From: Candidatus Limnocylindrales bacterium
GTDB taxonomy: Bacteria > Chloroflexota > Limnocylindria > Limnocylindrales > CSP1-4
Direction: 5' to 3'
NCBI GenBank assembly: GCA_031292335.1
Contig: JARLHH010000137.1
Coordinates: 1 to 12,253 of the forward strand
DNA: 12,253 bases
In this document: positions 5,100 to 12,216 of the stretch, one piece after another
Layout: every line of letters starts with the position of its first letter
Position numbering within the stretch: the stretch's first letter is position 1
Notes under the pieces: model-generated
What the model saw: the letters and a program-made list of their open reading frames with translations, nothing else
Database searches by the model: none
Told to the model about the DNA's origin: nothing
Made by a program: the position numbers and the translations under genes

Positions 5100-6146
5100 A
5101 TGACCCATCGCCCGCCGGGCCGGCTGACGCGCGACGCCGAGGCCCCACTGCTCCTGGAGAGCTTCTTCGTGGCAGCCGTCGCCTCGTTCCTTGGAATCCG
5201 CTGGTTCCTTGGCGCCACCGGTTATCCGCGAGTCGGGTCCAACGGCATCCACATCGCCCACATGCTGTGGGGCGGCCTCCTGATGCTGCTCGCCCTCATG
5301 CTGCTGCTCGCCTTCCTCGACCGATGGGTCCAGCACCTCGCCGCGGTGATCGCCGGGCTCGGTTTCGGCACCTTCATCGACGAGATCGGGAAGTTCGTCA
5401 CCTCGGACAACAACTACTTCTTCCGACCCGCAGTCGCCCTGATCTACGGCGTGTTCGTCGTCGCGTTCCTGGTCGCCCGCGCTTTCGTCGGCCGGCGTCG
5501 CCTGACCCAGACCGAGGCGCTCGCGAACGCCCTGGACATCCTGGAAGGCAGCCTTGACAGGCCCATCGACCCCGACGACAGGGCCCGGGTCCAGCGCCTG
5601 CTGCAGCTCGCCGACCCGCAGGCGCCACTGGCGGTCCTCGCGGCGCGCTATGTTGCCGATCTCCCTCCGGCGGCGGAGCACACGAGCCTGATCGGGACCA
5701 TCCGTCGGAACCTCACCGACGGCTACGAAGACCTGATGGCCAACCCGTGGGCCGAGCGGGCGCTGAGCGTCGGGGTCGTCGCCTACGCCGCGCTGGCCGT
5801 CTTCGGCGTGGCCCTCGTTGCCTCCGGGACACCTACGAGTGGGGTGGCCGACACATCGTCCGTGGCCACGATCGCGCAGGTTGCCTCGACGATCATCGGC
5901 GCGGCGCTCGTCGGCCGGGGGGTGCTCAGCCTGCCGAGCTCACGGGCGGCCGCCTATCACTGGTTCATGCGGGGCCTTCTCGTCTGGATCCTCGTCACCC
6001 AGGTGTTCGTGTTCTACAGCTCGCAGCTCGCCGGGATCGGCGGGCTCGCGATCGACCTCGTCGCATACGGCAGCCTCCGCTTCGCCATCAGCCGGGAGAT
6101 CGTGGCCGGAAGACACGCGCAGCAATCCCGCGCCGGCCGGGGATGA
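5100..6146 (+). CDS. Polytopic membrane protein of unknown function with HxxH and FIDEIGKF motifs
   Basis: I do not know a function for this 348-residue protein, though related conserved hypothetical membrane proteins are familiar. Hydrophobic segments lie near residues 18-38, 50-72, 78-94 and 110-130. A soluble, helical, charged region follows at about 132-218. Further segments lie near 221-241, 256-276, 287-307 and 310-325. Striking polar motifs sit at membrane edges: H51-I-A-H54, then G-F-G-T-F-I-D94-E95-I-G-K98-F, then D103-N-N-Y-F-F-R-P. The density of conserved-looking His, Asp, Glu and Lys suggests an active or metal site instead of a passive channel. ATG 5100 is chosen because of the -10 box 7 bases upstream; ATG 5088 is the alternative. 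It appears monocistronic. Confidence 0.8.
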   Translation: MTHRPPGRLTRDAEAPLLLESFFVAAVASFLGIRWFLGATGYPRVGSNGIHIAHMLWGGLLMLLALMLLLAFLDRWVQHLAAVIAGLGFGTFIDEIGKFVTSDNNYFFRPAVALIYGVFVVAFLVARAFVGRRRLTQTEALANALDILEGSLDRPIDPDDRARVQRLLQLADPQAPLAVLAARYVADLPPAAEHTSLIGTIRRNLTDGYEDLMANPWAERALSVGVVAYAALAVFGVALVASGTPTSGVADTSSVATIAQVASTIIGAALVGRGVLSLPSSRAAAYHWFMRGLLVWILVTQVFVFYSSQLAGIGGLAIDLVAYGSLRFAISREIVAGRHAQQSRAGRG

Positions 6147-6189
6147 GGCTCCGACAGGCGACCCCGCAGTCGTCTGCCGGATCGCCTGC

Positions 6190-6195
6190 TAGAAT
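6190..6195 (+). promoter_or_regulatory. -10 box (TAGAAT) upstream of the ABC exporter
   Basis: TAGAAT matches TATAAT at 5 of 6 positions and stands in a local AT-rich patch that includes the palindrome AATATT (6194-6199), a possible operator. No good -35 element is visible. Transcription from about 6202 would give a leader of about 120 bases carrying the small ORF at 6232-6327. Confidence 0.45.
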
Positions 6196-6231
6196 ATTAG
6201 GGAACCGAAGGATCGAACAGCGAGGCGCCGG

Positions 6232-6327
6232 GTGAGCGCGAACATCGACACGAACGGCCGCCATGCTGACGTCCGGGTACCGTCCCGGGCAGCGCATGGC
6301 GATTGGACAGGGAAGCGCGCCGCGTGA
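6232..6327 (+). CDS. Possible 31-codon leader peptide overlapping the ABC exporter start
   Basis: GTG 6232 has GAGG at 6222-6225, 6 bases upstream, and opens a frame of 31 codons ending at TGA 6325-6327. That stop overlaps the exporter GTG at 6324 as GTGA. The peptide reads VSANIDTNGRHADVRV at its start and ends in Gly-Lys-Arg-Ala-Ala. No run of one amino acid indicates classical attenuation. It may be a coupling ORF that delivers ribosomes to the exporter start, or chance. It is too short to judge by codon use. Confidence 0.3.
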   Translation: MSANIDTNGRHADVRVPSRAAHGDWTGKRAA

Positions 6328-8258
6328 GCATGCGGCGCGGCATGGGCGGGGGCCCGAGCGGCGGCTGGAGCCTGATGCGCTCGTTCCGGCGGGACGAATC
6401 CGTGCGCTCCCAGCGACTCTCGGAAGGCATTCTGCGGCGCATCGCCCGGTTCGCCATGCCGTACCGTCGCATGCTGGCGGTGTTCCTCGGGCTGATCGTC
6501 TTCGACGCGCTGCTCAGCGCGGCGAACCCGCTGATCTACCGGGCGATCATCGACGACGGCATTCTCAAGCATGAGTCGGGATTCGTCGTCGAGCTGGCCT
6601 TCGTGCTCGTCGGCCTGGCGCTGGCCGACGCGGTCCTGTCGCTCTGGCAGCGCTGGATCTCCGCGCGGGTCGGCGAGGGGCTGATCTTCGACATGCGCAC
6701 CCAGGTGTTCGCCCACTTCCAGCGCATGCCGATCGCCTTCTTCTCGCGGACCCAGACCGGCGCGCTGGTGAGCCGGCTCAACAACGACGTGCTGGACGCG
6801 CAGCAGGCGTTCACGGACACCTTCTCATCCGTGATCGGAAACATCGTCAGCGTGGTCATCACCCTGGCCGCGATGTTCCTGCTGTCCTGGCAGATCACCC
6901 TGGTGGCGCTGGCCCTGCTGCCGGTGATCCTGCTGCCGGCGCGCTGGGTGGGCCACCGCATGCAGACGATCACGCGCGAGAGCTACAACCTCAACGCCAA
7001 GATGGTCTCGATGATGACCGAGCGCTTCAACGTCGCGGGGGCGCTCCTCGTGAAGCTGTTCGGGGAGCCCATCCGCGAGATCCGGAGCTTCGAGGAGAAG
7101 GCGGGACGCGTCCGCGACATCGGGATCACGCAGGCGATGTACACGCGGGTGTTCATGGTGGCGATCCTGCTCACCGCCTCGCTCGCGACGGCCCTGGTCT
7201 ACGGCTGGGGGGGTGTCCTTGCCGCCGACGGTGCCCTGCAGGTCGGCACGGTCGTCGCCCTCACCGCCTACCTGAACCGGCTCTACGGGCCGCTCACCGC
7301 GCTCTCGAACGTCCAGGTGGACATCATGACCGCGCTGGTCAGCTTCGACCGCGTGTTCGAGGTGCTGGACCTCCAGCCGATGGTCGCCGAGAAGGCGGAC
7401 GCGGCGGAGATCCCGGCCGGCCCGGCGACCATCGAGTTCGACCACGTCGACTTCAGCTACCCCAGGGCCGAGGAAGTCTCGCTGGCCTCGCTCGAGTCCG
7501 TCGCCGTGCTGGACCAGGCCCCCTCGCAGGAAGTGCTATACGACGTCTCGTTCGTCGCCCGGCCCGGTGAGCTGATCGCGCTGGTCGGCCCATCGGGGGC
7601 GGGCAAGACCACGATCAGCAACCTCATCCCGCGTCTCTACGACGTGCGGGCGGGCGCGATCCGGATCGACGGGATCGACGTGCGGGACGCCACCCTCGAC
7701 TCGATCCACCGGGCCATCGGCGTGGTGACCCAGGACGCGCATCTCTTCCACGACACGATCCGCGCGAACCTCCTGTACGCGAAGCCCGACGCAACCTCCG
7801 AGGAGCTCATCGAGGCGCTGCGGGCGGCGCAGATCATGCCGCTCGTCGAGTCGCTGCCGGCCGGCCTGGACACGATGGTCGGCGACCGGGGCTACCGGCT
7901 GTCGGGCGGCGAGAAGCAGCGGATCGCTATCGCCCGGCTGCTCCTGAAGGCGCCCGACATCGTGGTGCTGGACGAGGCGACGGCCCACCTCGACTCGGAG
8001 TCCGAGGTGGCCGTCCAAGTCGCCCTCAAGACGGCTCTCGCTGGACGGACCTCGGTCGTGATCGCGCACCGCCTCTCCACGGTCCGCGAGGCGGACCTGA
8101 TCCTGACGATCTCCGGCGGACGGATCGTTGAGCGGGGTACCCACGCCGAGCTGCTCGCCGCCGGCGGCCTGTACGCCGAGCTCTACCGCACGCAGTTCCA
8201 GCGCCAGGCCCAACCCACGCCGGATTCGGATCCGCGCGAGGCGGCGGCCGCGGGCTGA
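6324..8258 (+). CDS. ABC exporter half-transporter (multidrug/lipid type, fused membrane and ATPase domains)
   Basis: The 644-residue protein has a membrane domain (about 40-340, six helices) fused to an ATPase, like MsbA or BmrA, and probably works as a homodimer. ATPase motifs: A-loop Y379, Walker A G422-P-S-G-A-G-K-T-T430, Q-loop Q470, signature L-S-G-G-E at 526-530, Walker B V-V-L-D550-E551, and switch H582. All are canonical, so it should be active. About 20 extra residues (382-401, V-S-L-A-S-L-E...) sit between the A-loop and the next strand; I remember this insert from actinobacterial and chloroflexal relatives. The Met/Gly-rich cytoplasmic N-terminus is also typical of them. GTG 6324 is preferred, with AGGGAAG at 6309-6315, 8 bases upstream. 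TTG 6303 and ATG 6330 are alternatives. Substrate unknown. Confidence 0.92.
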   Translation: MSMRRGMGGGPSGGWSLMRSFRRDESVRSQRLSEGILRRIARFAMPYRRMLAVFLGLIVFDALLSAANPLIYRAIIDDGILKHESGFVVELAFVLVGLALADAVLSLWQRWISARVGEGLIFDMRTQVFAHFQRMPIAFFSRTQTGALVSRLNNDVLDAQQAFTDTFSSVIGNIVSVVITLAAMFLLSWQITLVALALLPVILLPARWVGHRMQTITRESYNLNAKMVSMMTERFNVAGALLVKLFGEPIREIRSFEEKAGRVRDIGITQAMYTRVFMVAILLTASLATALVYGWGGVLAADGALQVGTVVALTAYLNRLYGPLTALSNVQVDIMTALVSFDRVFEVLDLQPMVAEKADAAEIPAGPATIEFDHVDFSYPRAEEVSLASLESVAVLDQAPSQEVLYDVSFVARPGELIALVGPSGAGKTTISNLIPRLYDVRAGAIRIDGIDVRDATLDSIHRAIGVVTQDAHLFHDTIRANLLYAKPDATSEELIEALRAAQIMPLVESLPAGLDTMVGDRGYRLSGGEKQRIAIARLLLKAPDIVVLDEATAHLDSESEVAVQVALKTALAGRTSVVIAHRLSTVREADLILTISGGRIVERGTHAELLAAGGLYAELYRTQFQRQAQPTPDSDPREAAAAG

Positions 8259-8309
8259 GCGGGGCGACGAAGGCAGGCAGCGGCGAACGAACGCACGGTC
8301 AGCGCTGGC

Positions 8310-9116
8310 TTACGCCAGGCGCGCGTCTGCCCTGGCGGCGGGCTGCCCCGCCTGGTCTCGAATTGGGTCCAGCCTTCCCCGAACAAGGTCGCCGGCATCG
8401 TCCTCGAGCCGCCATGCCCAGCCCGTCCCGTCGTGCCAGGCGATGGATCGCAGCACGGCACCAGGACCGGCGGCGCGCAGGTACTCCACGCGATACCGCC
8501 GCGCCGCGGCGCGGACATCGTCGGCGCCCGCGGCGGCCGTGACCGCCTCGTCCAGCCAGTCGAGGTAGACGCCGTTGTTGGCGTGGCCCATCGGGTCCAT
8601 CTCGCGGAGGCGGGGGACGATCTCGAGCGGTCGGGCGCCGGGCGGCGTCGGCGGCAGGTCGACCCGGGTCGGCTCGAACGACGAGCGCTCGACCCCCGGG
8701 ATCCCCGTGATCTCGCCGGGCACCCGGACGGGAGCGTGGCCGTCGGTCATTGCCCAGTCGACGACGACCACGCCGGCGGGGGTGCCGTCGGCCGCCCGGA
8801 GCTCCGACTGGCGGCGTGCCATGACCCTGCGGAACCCGAGGATCCGGGTGGAGACCCAGAGCCGGTCGCCGTCGCGGATCGCGGCAGCCAGCCCGATGTC
8901 GACGGCCCGCACCACCCAGGCCAGCCCGCGCTCGGCGTACCAGGCGCGCGGAAACCCGAAGACCTCCGAGTGCCGCCAGGCGACGTCCTGGAGGTAGCCG
9001 AGCAGAGCGGAGGTCTTGGCGAGGCCGTCCGGCGTCGCCTCGTCGAACCTGACGCGGTACTCCTGCTCGATCCTGAGCGGCGGGGACGGCGGGGACGGCG
9101 GCTCCGTCTCGGTCAT
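8310..9116 (-). CDS. Acyl-ACP thioesterase-like double-hotdog protein
   Basis: The 268-residue product has two hotdog domains, as in FatA/FatB-type acyl-ACP thioesterases. The first (about 15-140) carries the family pattern W67-V-V-R, R-D-G-D-R-L-W-V-S-T-R near 81-91, then a buried V-D-W and R-V-P-G near 119-134. The second (about 160-258) contains D174-P-M-G-H-A-N-N181, the 4-hydroxybenzoyl-CoA thioesterase-like signature. It should hydrolyse acyl-ACP or acyl-CoA to free acids in the cytoplasm; chain length is not predictable. The first 14 residues are Pro-rich linker. Its ATG overlaps the upstream stop as ATGA, so it is the last gene of a three-gene unit. It converges on the ABC exporter, with 51 bases between stops and no obvious hairpin there. 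Confidence 0.85.
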   Translation of the reverse strand: MTETEPPSPPSPPLRIEQEYRVRFDEATPDGLAKTSALLGYLQDVAWRHSEVFGFPRAWYAERGLAWVVRAVDIGLAAAIRDGDRLWVSTRILGFRRVMARRQSELRAADGTPAGVVVVDWAMTDGHAPVRVPGEITGIPGVERSSFEPTRVDLPPTPPGARPLEIVPRLREMDPMGHANNGVYLDWLDEAVTAAAGADDVRAAARRYRVEYLRAAGPGAVLRSIAWHDGTGWAWRLEDDAGDLVRGRLDPIRDQAGQPAARADARLA

Positions 9117-9790
9117 GCGGGCGCCGCCTTCCGGCCGGCAAGCGCGTCGAGCGTCTCGAGCGTCACGACGGCCGTGCCCTGCCGCGGCGCCGTCTGCTGC
9201 GAGAGCCGCACCGCGCACGAGGTCCGCATGTCGAAGATCACCAGCCCGACGCGGATCGCGCGATCCTCGTCCAGGGCGTGCCGGCGGGCGTCGTCCAGCT
9301 GGTTCATGACGTCGGCGTTGATCCCACGCGCTCCCCACTTGCAGTCCCACGCCTCCTCGCGGCCGGCCGTCTCGACCGTGAGGTCGTAGGGGTGGATCTC
9401 CGAGGCGACACCGTCGAACAGGACGCGGCGCTCCCGGTGGACGGCCGCCTCGCCCGTGCGCCGGCCGACCAGCACCTGGGTGAGCTGCTCGACGAACGCT
9501 CCCCGGAACTGGCTGCGCACCTGCTCTCCGCGCTCGGCAACCTCGAGGCTGGCGGAGAGCAGCGCCTCGGCTCGCTCGGGGTTCGGCGCCCCGGGACCGA
9601 GCACGGTCGGGAAGATCAGGCGCCAGATCGCGGGGTCGGTGGACTCTCCGTTCATGACCGCCCGGGCCAGCACCCGTTGCCCGTACGTGGCATCGGCGGC
9701 AAGCGCCGCCAGGCGCGCCACGAGCGGGTCGGCCTGGATCCCCGCGTACACGACGGCGCGCGCATCCCTGGCCGCGTCCTGGAAGCGCAT
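9113..9790 (-). CDS. Uncharacterised protein with a predicted PD-(D/E)XK nuclease-like core
   Basis: I do not recognise a named family for this 225-residue protein. Residues 95-190 show the order of a restriction-endonuclease-like fold. There is a helix with R-G-A-F-V-E101, a strand with H-P-Y-D136-L-T-V, a strand with A-W-D149-C-K151-W, a helix with N-Q164-L-D-D-A-R, then strand V-G-L-V-I-F-D. E101, D136, D149-x-K151 and Q164 match the usual metal-binding and catalytic positions. Residues 1-90 are mostly helical, with conserved-looking Asp, Trp and Pro. ATG 9790 is used because the upstream gene stops 2 bases before it. The stop overlaps the thioesterase ATG. Nuclease fold is inference from motif spacing; a dead or non-nuclease relative is possible. 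Confidence 0.75.
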   Translation of the reverse strand: MRFQDAARDARAVVYAGIQADPLVARLAALAADATYGQRVLARAVMNGESTDPAIWRLIFPTVLGPGAPNPERAEALLSASLEVAERGEQVRSQFRGAFVEQLTQVLVGRRTGEAAVHRERRVLFDGVASEIHPYDLTVETAGREEAWDCKWGARGINADVMNQLDDARRHALDEDRAIRVGLVIFDMRTSCAVRLSQQTAPRQGTAVVTLETLDALAGRKAAPA

Positions 9791-9792
9791 GC

Positions 9793-10128
9793 TCAGGCTC
9801 CGCCCGACGGCGGTCGTGCCGGCGCGGGGTCGCGGGGGCCGCCGAACGCCAGCTCGGCCACCGCCGGGAAGGTGGACAGCCAGTCGATGGCGCGGTGTGG
9901 ATCCGTGATCCGGTCCGCCTCGGCGGCCAAGGCCTCCATCGCGGCGGTGCGGTCGGGCGGCGCAGCGCGGCTCCCGTCGGGCACGGCAGCCCGGAGCCGC
10001 GCACGGCCGACCTCGGCGAGCTTCGTCACGTAGGTCCACTCGTCCTCGACGGTCTCACCCAGCTCGGCGAGCCGGTCGTAGGCGGCGAGCGCGGTCGCGA
10101 GCAGGTCGCCAGGCAGATTGTCGGTCAC
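9793..10128 (-). CDS. Small helical protein of unknown function, first gene of the nuclease-like/thioesterase unit
   Basis: The 111-residue product is mainly alpha-helical: helix about 8-24, helix 26-47 around E-D-E-W-T-Y-V-T-K-L, and helix 61-73. A motif I-D-W-L-S-T-F-P-A-V lies near 81-90, before a Pro/Gly-rich tail. I recognise no family. The start is GTG 10128, chosen because TACGCT lies exactly 7 bases upstream (minus strand) and there is no ribosome site, pointing to a leaderless message. The next gene begins 2 bases after its stop, so the two proteins are probably made together and may form a complex. The open frame extends upstream to 10527 but with Arg/Ala-rich shadow-like sequence, which I discount. 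Confidence 0.7.
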   Translation of the reverse strand: MTDNLPGDLLATALAAYDRLAELGETVEDEWTYVTKLAEVGRARLRAAVPDGSRAAPPDRTAAMEALAAEADRITDPHRAIDWLSTFPAVAELAFGGPRDPAPARPPSGGA

Positions 10129-10135
10129 GAGGGAG

Positions 10136-10141
10136 AGCGTA
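10136..10141 (-). promoter_or_regulatory. -10 box (TACGCT) for a leaderless transcript on the minus strand
   Basis: On the minus strand TACGCT is followed by 7 bases and then GTG 10128. Shape and spacing equal those at 4270-4283 and 5087-5100. No -35 box is evident. It would drive the helical protein, nuclease-like protein and thioesterase genes. The rest of the gap to 10247 is very GC-rich with a GCCCGCGGGC palindrome at 10199-10208 but nothing I can name. Confidence 0.5.
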
Positions 10142-10247
10142 CCGTCGCAGGCGCGCGCCCGTTGCGGCGGGCTGGCCTGCGGCGGTGACGTGCGGCGGGC
10201 CCGCGGGCGGCGGCGACGGCTGCCCGGGTGTCGCGGCCGGCCGGGAC

Positions 10248-10490
10248 TCAGGCCAGGCTCAGCCGCCGGCGCTGCTCGAGGTCGTGCACGGCGCGGTCGA
10301 CTCGCCCCCGAATCTGTTCGAGCCGCTTCAGGCAGGCGGGATCCCAGGCGCGCGAGTATCCCGCGATCGCCTCCGACCGGAGACGCGCGGCGTCGCTCCG
10401 GGCGCCCAGCTGCTCGAGCCGGGCAAGCCCGTCGAGCACCTCGCGGAAGAGGTGCGGAAGCGCCTCGGCGATCGTCTCGTCCGGGTCCAC
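10248..10490 (-). CDS. Small helical hypothetical protein
   Basis: This 80-residue, charged, all-helical protein is not one I recognise. It opens M-D-P-D-E-T-I-A-E-A-L and shows heptad-like Leu/Ile/Val spacing through A-R-L-E-Q-L (about 23-28) and K-R-L-E-Q-I-R-G-R-V (about 55-64), so a helical hairpin or coiled coil is likely. GTG 10490 is the first start in the frame; only a weak GCGGGG precedes it. It lies 74 bases after the acylphosphatase stop and could be read from the holB unit. A TACCTT box at 10534-10539 on the minus strand may give its own promoter. Amino-acid composition favours this frame over the overlapping one, which is Arg/Pro/Gly-rich. Confidence 0.55.
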   Translation of the reverse strand: MDPDETIAEALPHLFREVLDGLARLEQLGARSDAARLRSEAIAGYSRAWDPACLKRLEQIRGRVDRAVHDLEQRRRLSLA

Positions 10491-10564
10491 CCCGCAAGCA
10501 TGCGCCGAGGGCAGCCGCCGGGGCCATAACCCGAAGGTACGGGTCGCTCGCGGCGCCCGCTCCG

Positions 10565-10927
10565 TCAGTCGCCGGGATGGCTTCCGGAGCGGATCTCGAA
10601 CCGGCCGAACCGGCCTGTCGCAGGCATCCAGGCCGGGATGACGCGCTCCACGTCCGCGGAGATCGGGCCCCCGGCGAGCTCGCGCAGCAGCGCCTCCAGG
10701 GCCGGCCGGGGCCCCTCCGCCACGCAGACGACGGCTCCGTCGGCGCGGTTGGCCACCCAGCCTCGGAGGCCCAGGCGGCCGGCCGCCTCCACGGCGAACC
10801 AGCGGAACCCGACCCCCTGCACGACCCCGATCACGACGGCCTCGAGCCGCTCATCGACCGCCGGCCCGCCGGGCAAAACGAGCCTATCCGGTTCGGGCGA
10901 TGGGCCGTCCTGCCCGTGGGCCGGCAT
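10565..10927 (-). CDS. Acylphosphatase
   Basis: The enzyme hydrolyses acyl phosphates such as acetyl or carbamoyl phosphate in the cytoplasm. Residues 28-115 form the alpha/beta sandwich. The phosphate loop V-V-Q-G-V-G-F-R42 and the downstream G-W-V-A-N60-R-A-D-G carry the catalytic arginine and asparagine, so it should be active. At 120 residues it is longer than the usual 90 or so, because about 24 Pro/Gly-rich residues precede the domain. ATG 10927 begins 2 bases after the holB stop (TGACCATG), with no separate ribosome site, which implies re-initiation. A later non-ATG start that removes the extension cannot be excluded. The link to holB may just be convenience of operon position. Confidence 0.9.
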   Translation of the reverse strand: MPAHGQDGPSPEPDRLVLPGGPAVDERLEAVVIGVVQGVGFRWFAVEAAGRLGLRGWVANRADGAVVCVAEGPRPALEALLRELAGGPISADVERVIPAWMPATGRFGRFEIRSGSHPGD

Positions 10928-10929
10928 GG

Positions 10930-12216
10930 TCAGGCAACCCGCGGCCAGGCGAGGACGAGCACGTCCACGACGAGCTCTGGGTTGGCGTTGGCCTCCAGCA
11001 GCTGCGCCGCTCGCGCGAGCCGGACGAGGAACGCCGGCACGGCTCCGGCCGGGATGCGTGCCGCAGCCGCCTCGAGGTCATCCACGAGGGCGATGTTCAC
11101 GGCCCGGCTGCTCCCCCCGGCGGCGACCACGGCGAGGTCGCGGGCCACCGCGGCCCAGGTCTCGATGAGCGCGCCGGCGGCCAGCCGGCGCTCGGCCGGG
11201 GACGAGCGGGCCGGCTTCCCTGCCTGGTCCTCCTCGCCGACGTGGGGCACCGGGTCCGGCGGGCCCTCGGACACCCGGACCCCGGCGGCGCCCGAGTCGT
11301 CGCGCATGCCGGCCAGCTCCGCGGCGCGGGCCAGCAGCTCGCGGCCCACGACCAGGCGGCGCGAACGGCTCTCCGCGACCAGGTCCAGGAGCGTCCGCGA
11401 GATCTCCTCGCGCGCGGTCACCGCCTGCGGCGCCGCGGCGTAGGCGAGGGCCAGGCCCGGCCGGCCACCGGCAAGGCGGGCCAGCCGGGCGGCGCGGGGT
11501 GGGTCGATCCCATGCTCGGCGAGCAGACCTTCGATGGACCGGATCCCCAGCGGTCCCAGGCGCAGGGTCGCCGCCCGCGACCGGACCGTGGGAAGCAGGC
11601 GCTCCGGCTCGTCGGCGCAGAGGATCAGCGTCGCTCCCGCGGGCGGCTCCTCGAGCGTCTTGAGCAGCGCGTTCTGGGCATCCTCGTTCATCCGGTGGGC
11701 ACCCTCGATGACGGCAACCCGCCGACGGCCCTCGACGGGAAGGCGCGCCAGCTCGCGGATCAAGTGGCGAACCGTGCCGGGCTCCGGGTCGCCCGGATCA
11801 CCGATGCGCACCTGCCTCCCGGCACCTTCCGGCGCCAGGCGATGAAGGTCCTGGTGCGTGCCCGATGCGACCAGGCGACAGGCTCGACAGGCATGGCACG
11901 GCCGCGCCTCGTCATCGCCGGCCGCGCACAGCAACCCGGCGGCGAGGTCCAGGGCGAGCGTCGTCTTGCCGATCGACGCGGGTCCGATCAGCAGGAGCAC
12001 CTGCGGAGCGCCTCCCTCGAGCATCCGCTCGATGGAGGCCAGCGCGGCGGGCTGCCCCCGGGTCGCGAATCGCGCCGAGGTTGAACCGCGCGGGCCCAGG
12101 CCCGCCGGTGGCCTGCTCCCGGCCGGGAAGCGGGCAGCACCGGCCGACCGCTCCCCGCCGGGTCCAGGCCGTGGCGTTCGACGTGCGGCCACGACGCGGG
12201 ACGCGGGCTCAGGCAC
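10930..12216 (-). CDS. holB: DNA polymerase III delta-prime subunit (clamp-loader AAA+ protein)
   Basis: Delta-prime is the stator of the clamp loader that places the sliding clamp on DNA. Motifs: R-G-Q-P-A-A-L from 53, Walker A G78-P-A-S-I-G-K-T-T86, a four-cysteine zinc module (C97, C107, C110, C113), N-E-D-A-Q-N-A-L-L-K-T-L-E-E-P-P at 177-192, and sensor/SRC-like T-V-R-S213-R214-A. The Walker B end is V-I-E171-G172 where an ATPase would have D-E, so catalysis is doubtful although Walker A is intact. Helical domains follow, with the C-terminal collar-type region from about 345. GTG 12216 overlaps the upstream stop (GTGCCTGA), but the first 50 residues are Arg/Pro/Gly-rich and unlike the family. 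GTG 12192 or an unusual later start is possible. Acylphosphatase follows after 2 bases. Confidence 0.9.
   Translation of the reverse strand: MPEPASRVVAARRTPRPGPGGERSAGAARFPAGSRPPAGLGPRGSTSARFATRGQPAALASIERMLEGGAPQVLLLIGPASIGKTTLALDLAAGLLCAAGDDEARPCHACRACRLVASGTHQDLHRLAPEGAGRQVRIGDPGDPEPGTVRHLIRELARLPVEGRRRVAVIEGAHRMNEDAQNALLKTLEEPPAGATLILCADEPERLLPTVRSRAATLRLGPLGIRSIEGLLAEHGIDPPRAARLARLAGGRPGLALAYAAAPQAVTAREEISRTLLDLVAESRSRRLVVGRELLARAAELAGMRDDSGAAGVRVSEGPPDPVPHVGEEDQAGKPARSSPAERRLAAGALIETWAAVARDLAVVAAGGSSRAVNIALVDDLEAAAARIPAGAVPAFLVRLARAAQLLEANANPELVVDVLVLAWPRVA

Noticed and set aside
4473..5681. 402-codon minus-strand open frame across the toxin and membrane-protein genes
   Set aside because: It is antisense to two genes with clear motifs, is highly charged and low in hydrophobic content, and shows no family resemblance.
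8259..8309. Bidirectional terminator between the converging exporter and thioesterase genes
   Set aside because: I looked for a hairpin and found only AGCGCT; nothing with a usable stem and loop.
10493..10527. ATG near 10527 (TACCTT-N6-ATG) as the start of a 244-codon frame
   Set aside because: The early part of that frame is Arg/Gly/Pro-rich and overlaps the better 80-residue frame; the real 111-residue gene in it starts at GTG 10128 with its own -10 box.
10118..11443. Long plus-strand open frame over the acylphosphatase and holB genes
   Set aside because: Arg/Ala/Pro-rich translation without domains; the minus strand carries two confidently recognised genes here.
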